From: Deinandra increscens subsp. villosa
Lineage: Eukaryota; Streptophyta; Magnoliopsida; Asterales; Asteraceae
Assembly: GCA_039602395.1 (NCBI GenBank)
Contig: JBCNJP010000013.1
Coordinates: 22,953,254-23,017,253 of the forward strand
Length of the DNA stretch: 64,000 nucleotides
Direction of reading: 5' to 3'
Part shown: positions 58,128-64,000 of the stretch, in pieces
Position numbering within the stretch: position 1 is the stretch's first letter
Layout: each line of letters opens with the position of its first letter
Notes under the pieces: generated by a model
The model's database searches: none
Told to the model about the DNA's origin: nothing
What the model saw: the letters and a program-made list of their open reading frames with translations, nothing else
Position numbers and translations under genes: made by a program

Positions 58128-58289
58128 TAAGTTGCAGAGAACTGGAATCATTTTTGAAAAACGATTTGGAAACTGCAACTTGAAACCTTAGTTACAAACG
58201 AACAGACAAATTCCCAAAACAAAATATTTACGTGCCAACCTGGGATACTCGCTCTGCTGTGTAAGTAAAAGCTTAGTACGTATATATAT

Positions 58290-58712
58290 CATTGTAGCAT
58301 TGTCTCAATGGTACCGGTGTTGTTTGGACTTTGGGGAAACCCAGGTTCAAACCTCACTGTTGGCAAATGATTGATGACCAAGGGCAACCTTGGTTCGAGT
58401 CATGATGCCGACCGGTTTTACCCAGCACGCAGGTTACTCCAGATAGTTCTGCTATTGTGGAGGCTTGCAACTGTCTAAGCTTGGGTTGAAACCTACGGGT
58501 TTCAACGAAGGTCCCATGTGGGCCTGCTAGACAGTCGCATGGTTTTCCCGGGGAACGTCCATATGCCCCACACGACCCCAGCTGAGGCACGGTTAGGACA
58601 CTCATGTCTGGCTGTCTGTGGGGTGGACCCTCATCTCCTCCTCTACGGAGGTAGGATAGGTGCGCGATGTCCTAACCCATCGTGACCAAACATCGCCGTT
58701 CCAAAAAAAAAA
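58290..58712 (+). mobile_element. tRNA-derived SINE
   Basis: Box-A-like text near 58295-58312 (GTAGCATTGTCTCAATGG) and a box B GGTTCAAACC at 58344-58353 form a polymerase III promoter. A second box-B-like GGTTCGAGTC is at 58392-58401. The unit ends in an A-run at 58703-58713. ACGTATATATAT (58278-58289) and ACGTATGTATAT (from 58713) flank it as a target duplication. It lies in the leader of element G. Confidence 0.75.
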
Positions 58713-58715
58713 ACG

Positions 58716-58716
<1 letters not shown>

Positions 58717-58750
<34 letters not shown>
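58717..58750. repeat. (AT)n microsatellite
   Basis: GTAT(AT)n next to the SINE tail, just before the gap. Confidence 0.9.
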
Positions 58751-58753
<3 letters not shown>

Positions 58754-58770
58754 AATATATATAGGTATGA

Positions 58771-59270
58771 NNNNNNNNNNNNNNNNNNNNNNNNNNNNNN
58801 NNNNNNNNNNNNNNNNNNNNNNNNNNNNNNNNNNNNNNNNNNNNNNNNNNNNNNNNNNNNNNNNNNNNNNNNNNNNNNNNNNNNNNNNNNNNNNNNNNNN
58901 NNNNNNNNNNNNNNNNNNNNNNNNNNNNNNNNNNNNNNNNNNNNNNNNNNNNNNNNNNNNNNNNNNNNNNNNNNNNNNNNNNNNNNNNNNNNNNNNNNNN
59001 NNNNNNNNNNNNNNNNNNNNNNNNNNNNNNNNNNNNNNNNNNNNNNNNNNNNNNNNNNNNNNNNNNNNNNNNNNNNNNNNNNNNNNNNNNNNNNNNNNNN
59101 NNNNNNNNNNNNNNNNNNNNNNNNNNNNNNNNNNNNNNNNNNNNNNNNNNNNNNNNNNNNNNNNNNNNNNNNNNNNNNNNNNNNNNNNNNNNNNNNNNNN
59201 NNNNNNNNNNNNNNNNNNNNNNNNNNNNNNNNNNNNNNNNNNNNNNNNNNNNNNNNNNNNNNNNNNNNNN
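58771..59270. other. Assembly gap (500 N)
   Basis: Exactly 500 N, likely a gap of arbitrary size. Long frames across it are not real. Confidence 1.
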
Positions 59271-59815
59271 TGAATTTGTTGGAATCCTGCTGAGGCATCC
59301 ATAAAGGTGAGCATCTCGTGAGTAGCCGTGGCATCCACCATAGCATCAATATGGAGATGTGGAAAAGGATCCTTAAGACAGGCCTTATTCAAGTCTGTGT
59401 AATCAACACAAACTCTCCACTTTCCATTCTTCTTCTGGACCACCACCACGTTCGCTAGCCACCTAGGATATTTGACTTCTCTAATCATCTTGGTTTTAAG
59501 AAGCTTGTCAACTTCCTCCTGGATGATTATATTCTTCTCGGGAGCGAACTGCCTCCTTTTTTGCTGTATAGGCCTGAAAGAAGGATCTAAACCAAGTTTA
59601 TGAGCAATTACATGTTTAGGGATACCTGTCATGTCTTCATGCTTCCAGGAGAAAGTTGAAGTCCTGGCTTGGAGAAGCTGGAGTAATTCCTGCTCAACAT
59701 TCGCTGGGATGCTTGTTCCTACGAGCACCTTGATTTCAGGATTCCTAGGGTCTAGAGGCACTTCTTTGACATCAAGCTCCCTGTCCTCCTGTACTTTAAG
59801 TGCCCTTTTCTGTAA
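59271..59815 (-). pseudogene. Element H reverse transcriptase, N-terminal part
   Basis: Gypsy RT start: FSWKHEDMTGIPKHVIAHKL, RRQFAPEK, then WLANVVVVQKKNGKWRVCVD, YTDLNKACLKDPFPHL and TFMDASAGFQQI, cut by the gap at 59270. The catalytic YxDD block would lie in the gap. The YTDLNKAC type is usual in Tat elements. A stop (TAG near 59818) separates it from the protease region. Confidence 0.9.
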
Positions 59816-59818
59816 TTG

Positions 59819-60360
59819 CTATCCCTTAGTCACCTTAGTGGTGTTCTTTATCGACGTTGAATAACAATTCTTGGCTTCCTGCTGGTCACTTTTAATCCTC
59901 CCAACTCCCCAGGGTGTAGGAAGCTTGATACACTGGTGATAAGTTGAAGGGACTGCCTTCATCTCGTGAATCCATGGCCTGCCAAGAATAATATTGCAAC
60001 AAGAGAGAGAATCTGTAACACAAAATTTTTGCATAGAGTTTACCCCCTCTACATATACCGGCAACCTGATATCCCCAACGGTGCTTTTAGTTTCACCGCT
60101 GAAGCCAACCAGGACTGAGGATCTTGTGACTATTTCAGTTTCTGGGATCCCCATCTTCTTGAGCACATCAAGACGGATTATGTTTACTGAGCATCCATTA
60201 TCAATCAGGATCCTGCGAACAAAATGGTTAGCAATATATAAAGTAACCACAAGACTATCATGATGAGGATCCTGAACATGGGAGCGGTCGCTCTCATCAA
60301 AGGATATGAGTTTGTCTTGTGTTAGGGTGGACGTCCGGACACGTCTGTCACCCTATTCAG
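59819..60360 (-). pseudogene. Element H protease region
   Basis: ISFDESDRSHVQDPHHDSL then ANHFVRRILIDNGCSVNII, with D-N-G where aspartic proteases have D-T/S-G, and NIILGRPWIHEMKAVPS as the C-terminal protease block. Open from 60250 to 59819. Upstream at about 60357 a TAG breaks the frame where element I is open. Aligns end to end with the last residues of the element I frame at 63880-64000. Confidence 0.85.
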
Positions 60361-60768
60361 ATTTGGATTCCTTAGCATGCTTCTTGGCTGAGGAATACGA
60401 AGTGCCGCAGATGTCTGAGCCTCCTGAGATGAAGTTGATTATTTGAGCATCCTGGGGTGGAGAAGCTGCTCTCTGAGGAACCTTTTCGGCTTCTTGTGTC
60501 TTGATCTTCTTTCTTCCTATCAATTCTTTAAGATGACCCTTGCTGAGTAGATAGCTAATTTCCTTTCAGAGTGCTATACATTCATCTGTTAGGTGGCCAA
60601 AATCTTCATGGAAGGCACACCACTTGGTCTTGTCTTTCCAGGATCCCTGTTTATCATTCTTTCTGGGCCATCTTGCCTTTTCACCAAGATCCTGCATTGC
60701 ACACATTAGGCCACCAATGTCAACAGAAAAACAATACTTAGATACCTTAGGATACTCCTCATCATCAT
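60361..60768 (-). pseudogene. Element H Gag C terminus
   Basis: WCAFHEDFGHLTDEC is a CX2HX4HX4C knuckle typical of Tat-like Gag. Also YCFSVDIGGLMCAMQDLGEK and IINFISGGSDICG. The gag side stops at 60768; beyond this the minus-strand frame runs into the LTR of element I and is no longer gag. Contains stops near 60566 and 60357. Confidence 0.85.
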
Positions 60769-61607
60769 TGTTAGGGCTGATAATCCGGGATCCTGGCGGC
60801 AGCTCAAATGGTTTGGTATCCTTATGCAAGTTCAGGATCCTGGCAGGTTCGAGCATCCTGAATTACAGTTATCAACTAACCCGTTTGTTTTTCCCATGTG
60901 TCTTATTAATTGCAGGGTCAAAGAAACGTGTAGACAAGCCTAAAGACTCGGACAAATGATATAGAACGTGGACTAAGTGGTCCACAACGTTCATATTGGC
61001 TCAGTTGGGAGAATCCCTAAAATATAGGACAGTTGGTTATATTATTTCAGGATGCTCGCCAGAAGCTCAAAGGATCCTGAACTACAGTTATCGATTAACC
61101 GTTACAATTGTCCACGTGTCTTAATTGATTGCAGGTATTAAGGGACGTGTAAATGATGGCTAAAGACTCGGTCAAGGCTTTATGGGACGTGTTGTAACTG
61201 ACTCCAACGTTCACAAAGACTTGAAGACTCAATCCCTAGTTTTTAGCCTAGTTAGTTAATGCATTTTTGACTATTTAAACGAGCTCTAGGTCATTCATTC
61301 AGGAAAAGACACACACAACACACGATACTCGCTATCAAAACTCTCTGTAACACTTAGAATACGAGCTCATTTCACTCTGTACCAAATACTTTCATCATAT
61401 AAAAGTTTTAGGAGGCAGGTACTTTGAACCGGCCCCCGAGGTTTTTTGCTAGGCTCCTTGAGGATACTCAAGGATTCCTGGATTTTCCCTCGTTACATCC
61501 TCGTGTCAATCTCCAAACTTACATTTTTATCTTTATTTACATCAAACACGCTACCTCACTTACAAAGTTTGATCAACTAATTGCTTAGGCAGTTTTTGAC
61601 CAAAACA
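60769..61607 (+). mobile_element. 5' LTR of element I
   Basis: TGTTAGGGCTG...CAAAACA, 839 bases. An internal direct duplication of about 216 bases (60835-60955 against 61053-61170) shares ATCCTGAA(T/C)TACAGTTATC and CTAAAGACTCGG. GGATCCTG-like words recur. TATA-like TATTTAAAC at about 61272. Confidence 0.75.
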
Positions 61608-61610
61608 ATT

Positions 61611-61628
61611 TGGCGCCCACCGTGGGGC
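61611..61628 (+). promoter_or_regulatory. Primer-binding site of element I, tRNA-Lys type
   Basis: TGGCGCCCACCGTGGGGC, complementary to the 3' end of plant tRNA-Lys. It differs from the initiator-Met sites of all other elements in the window. Confidence 0.85.
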
Positions 61629-61687
61629 AAACGGTGTTTGAATTCAGCTAAAAGCCTTGATCTTCTTCCCATAACCAATTCTTGAAA

Positions 61688-64000
61688 ATGTCGACTCAAC
61701 CAAAGATTACTTCGAAATCTGTTTCGTCCACTAAACCGACTGTGAGCACCGGTCTTCCCCCAATGACGAAGAAAGCAACTGATACTGATGCTAAAAGAAC
61801 GGAATACCCTACTTTTACTGGTTCTCAAGGTACGTCCACTAACTCTGCTATTTCTAATGATGATCTCTATGTTTTGATCAGGCAGATGAAGGCCCGTGCG
61901 GATGAACAAAGCAAAACCAACGAGATAATGATGAAGGAGATCATGGAATTGAAGAAATCTAAGAAACCAGTGGAGGAGATTAGCCCGTTGATGCCAAAAT
62001 CATTCGGGTTCGACTCTCCGGAAATATCGGAGCAGCCAAAACAGAAAATAAACCCCTTCACTGCTCAAAAATCAGGTGTTGCAACAACTACTACTGCGAG
62101 ATTTTCGGGCCCTCAGCAACAGAAGAGTCCCGGAGTGACAGATCTGGGATACTCTGGGTTCTACTCCGAGCAGCCCCTAGAATCTTATTACGGTGGATAT
62201 GGAAGTCAGCAGCCGCCGAGATGCTCGAGTCAGCAACCATCCGGGTCGCTAAGTCACCGGGTGCCAACGGTATCAATGCAACAACCTGTATCTCAGCCAC
62301 AGCGGTTTGCTGCAACGAACCCTCATGAGCCTTGGAGTCAGCAATCAGCAATGCCTACTCCTCAAATGCTTCAGGGATCATCATCTCAGCCATTCCAACA
62401 ATATCGGAGCCGCTTCCGAGCTGCTCAAGATCCTCAAGGGTCCTTGTTTTCTTATCCTACTGTCTCTGCAGGTGCAATCCCAGGTTCATCTCAAGAAATG
62501 CATGAAGGAGACTTCATCCCCATGCAAGTGGAGACTACAACTGAGCCAACCGTCGTTAGAGATACTGGATATGGACCTCAAATCCCTCTACAAACTTCCA
62601 GGGCTGGTAACAACTTTGATAATTATTATACTAACCCTAACCAAGGAATTGTGCAGGATGCAGGTATTGACCCCGTCATCGCCAGGGAACTTCAGAGGTT
62701 GAAAGACATGATCTCAAGTGTTCCTGGTGTTATTCGTCCAATTCCTGAAGTGCCAGCGGGCAGCCACAGAATTTCCAGATTTGCATGGCCCATTTGTGAC
62801 GTGGAGATACCAAAAAGATTTCAAACTCCCAACATGAAACTCTACGACGGGACCACAGATCCTGAGGAACACGTGGCACAATATAGGGAACGGATGGAGA
62901 TCAACCCCATTCCTGTAAACATCAAAGAAGCTTGCTTATGCAAGGGATTCGGCTCAACACTAACAGGACCAGCCTTGAAATGGCTACTCAGTATCCCTCC
63001 TAATACTATTACATCCTTTCCTCATTTGGTTAACTTATTTAATAACCAGTTTTCTTGCAGCAGGAGCTTTGAGAAGCTCACGGGTGACTTGTACAGGATA
63101 GTTCAGAAATCCAATGAATCCCTAAGGGATTATGTGGCCAGATTCGGTCGAGAAGCACTGGATATCCCTAACCTGGATATGGCTGCTGCTGTAGAAGCCT
63201 TCAAAATGGGGATTAGAGGGGATTCCCGATTTTATGATGATTTGGTTATGACTCCTTGCAGGAACCTTGATGAAGTCAGAACAAGGGCATTGAGATTCAT
63301 CAGATTAGAAGATGACAAGAAGGTCCAGAAAAGAGGCGATGAATCATTAGGCAGGAGAACAGATTCTCCCGGAAAGCAACAACGAACCAAACCCTATTAC
63401 AGGAATGATAATCCCAGGGTTAATGCAGTTGAAGATGATGACGACGAGGAAGACTTCCCAAAGGTATCTGATTACTGTTTTTCGGTTGACACAAGTGGTT
63501 TGTTATGTGCCTTGCAGGATCTAGGTGATAAAGCCAGGTGGCCAAGAAAATCGGATAAACAAGGATCATGGAAAGATAAGTCTAAATGGTGTGCCTACCA
63601 CGAAGACTTTGGGCACTTAACAGATGATTGCATAGCACTTCGGAAAGAAATCAGTTACCTGCTCAGCAAGGGGCATCTCAAGGAATTGTTCGGCAGAAAG
63701 AAGAGTAAAACTCAAGAAGCTGCTGAGCTGCCCAAAAGAGCGCAATCACCACCAGCAGATGCCAAAGTGATCAACTTCATCTCCGGAGGATCTGACATAT
63801 GTGGAGCCTCTTTCTCATCAGCAAAAAGACATGCCAAGGAGGCTAAAATGGATCAAGGCAGTCGACCAAAGAAGAATGCAATATTGACTGAAGACAAAGT
63901 CATTTCTTTTGACGAAACTGATAAGCAAGACATCCAGGACCCTCATCATGACAGTCTGGTAATTACATTGTGTATTGCTAACCATTATGTTCGCAGGATC
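61688..64000 (+). CDS. Element I Gag-protease polyprotein, open to window edge
   Basis: I read 771 codons from ATG 61688 (MSTQPKITSKSV) to base 64000 without a stop; the protein continues past the window. Residues 1-370 are Ser/Gln/Pro-rich, with a short charged helix (MMKEIMELKKSKKPVEEI). From about residue 375 the retrotransposon Gag domain follows: TPNMKLYDGTTDPEEHVAQY, GPALKWLLSIPP and ESLRDYVARFGREAL. At about residue 634 is the knuckle CAYHEDFGHLTDDC (CX2HX4HX4C). The final part (ISFDETDKQDIQDPHH, CIANHYVRRI) leads into the protease, whose active site would come next. No lesion is visible, so the element may be young. Gag packages element RNA in the cytoplasm; the protease would process the polyprotein. 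Confidence 0.9.
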   Translation, partial: MSTQPKITSKSVSSTKPTVSTGLPPMTKKATDTDAKRTEYPTFTGSQGTSTNSAISNDDLYVLIRQMKARADEQSKTNEIMMKEIMELKKSKKPVEEISPLMPKSFGFDSPEISEQPKQKINPFTAQKSGVATTTTARFSGPQQQKSPGVTDLGYSGFYSEQPLESYYGGYGSQQPPRCSSQQPSGSLSHRVPTVSMQQPVSQPQRFAATNPHEPWSQQSAMPTPQMLQGSSSQPFQQYRSRFRAAQDPQGSLFSYPTVSAGAIPGSSQEMHEGDFIPMQVETTTEPTVVRDTGYGPQIPLQTSRAGNNFDNYYTNPNQGIVQDAGIDPVIARELQRLKDMISSVPGVIRPIPEVPAGSHRISRFAWPICDVEIPKRFQTPNMKLYDGTTDPEEHVAQYRERMEINPIPVNIKEACLCKGFGSTLTGPALKWLLSIPPNTITSFPHLVNLFNNQFSCSRSFEKLTGDLYRIVQKSNESLRDYVARFGREALDIPNLDMAAAVEAFKMGIRGDSRFYDDLVMTPCRNLDEVRTRALRFIRLEDDKKVQKRGDESLGRRTDSPGKQQRTKPYYRNDNPRVNAVEDDDDEEDFPKVSDYCFSVDTSGLLCALQDLGDKARWPRKSDKQGSWKDKSKWCAYHEDFGHLTDDCIALRKEISYLLSKGHLKELFGRKKSKTQEAAELPKRAQSPPADAKVINFISGGSDICGASFSSAKRHAKEAKMDQGSRPKKNAILTEDKVISFDETDKQDIQDPHHDSLVITLCIANHYVRRI

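Larger units (their letters stand above)
59271..60768 (-). mobile_element. Element H: Ty3/gypsy, Tat-like, partial
   Basis: Minus-strand order: Gag zinc knuckle, protease, RT. The right edge at 60768 is the start of the oppositely oriented element I, and Gag similarity stops exactly there. The left edge is lost in the gap. Confidence 0.8.
60769..64000 (+). mobile_element. Element I: Ty3/gypsy, Tat-like, 5' part, apparently intact
   Basis: LTR, tRNA-Lys-type PBS and an unbroken Gag-protease frame that runs off the window. Inserted in element H in the opposite direction; the two are relatives. Confidence 0.85.

Noticed and set aside
58344..58353. tRNA gene
   Set aside because: Only the promoter boxes resemble tRNA; there is no cloverleaf. 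The A-tail and target duplication show a SINE.
58643..59761. Long ORFs across the 500-base gap
   Set aside because: The middle is N, so the frames are artefacts. Only the part from 59271 on is real coding similarity (element H RT).
60769..60856. N-terminal part of the minus-strand Gag ORF of element H
   Set aside because: Beyond 60768 the frame reads into the LTR of element I and no longer aligns with Gag, so it is not part of the gene.

Overview
This window is repeat-filled plant nuclear DNA: a stack of nested transposable elements, with no intact host gene that I can support. The elements are Ty1/copia with two-zinc-knuckle Gag, Ty3/gypsy of Tekay-like and Tat-like types, a CACTA-like DNA element, a Helitron and a tRNA-type SINE. 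Together they indicate a large eudicot genome. The copia Gag style looks like Asteraceae to me, but the sequence alone does not prove this.

Layout. The host of most of the window is minus-strand copia element CF (33211-55544). Its Gag is at 53825-55426, the middle of its Gag region at 46207-46754 and 36514-37745, and protease, integrase, RT and RNase H at 33211-36499. Three elements split it. B (plus-strand copia, 3389-33210) lies in its RNase H. D (minus-strand, Gag-only copia, 37751-46206, duplication GTGTC) lies in the Gag-region coiled coil. A 7 kb minus-strand Helitron (46755-53803) sits at an A|T site. Each of these carries further insertions. Element A (minus, up to 3388) sits in the 5' LTR of B. 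A coding-free gypsy element (15468-27362, duplication CCAAG) sits in the RT of B. A 2.2 kb LTR element D2 (39421-41610, duplication ACAAA) sits in D. The Helitron holds a truncated copia (E), a gypsy 3' end and exon-like gene scraps.

To the right, a gypsy LTR (G, 55545-58110) has landed in the CF leader. Past it are a SINE and a 500-base gap. Then come a minus-strand Tat-like gypsy element (H) and, inserted in it in the opposite direction, a relative (I) whose Gag-protease frame is open for 771 codons to the window edge. I is the only coding region here that looks intact.

Other points. About 2.0 kb (RT piece plus LTR start) occurs twice, at 8925-10920 and 15049-17044, around a CACTA-like element carrying casein-kinase-I gene fragments; this is either a real duplication or an assembly join of two haplotypes. 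The most unusual pattern is that nearly every element has its own short word repeated irregularly many times in its LTR or leader: TTTACGATCG in B, GCGGACCA in D, CCGAAC in D2, CGTACCA in CF, AGCGAAACT in G, ATGATTT(C/T)ATGTGAA in the gypsy LTR, and ATCGTTAAG at the left edge. In B the array lies both before gag and before an extra ORF downstream of pol. That makes a sequence-specific element-encoded or host-read signal a testable idea.
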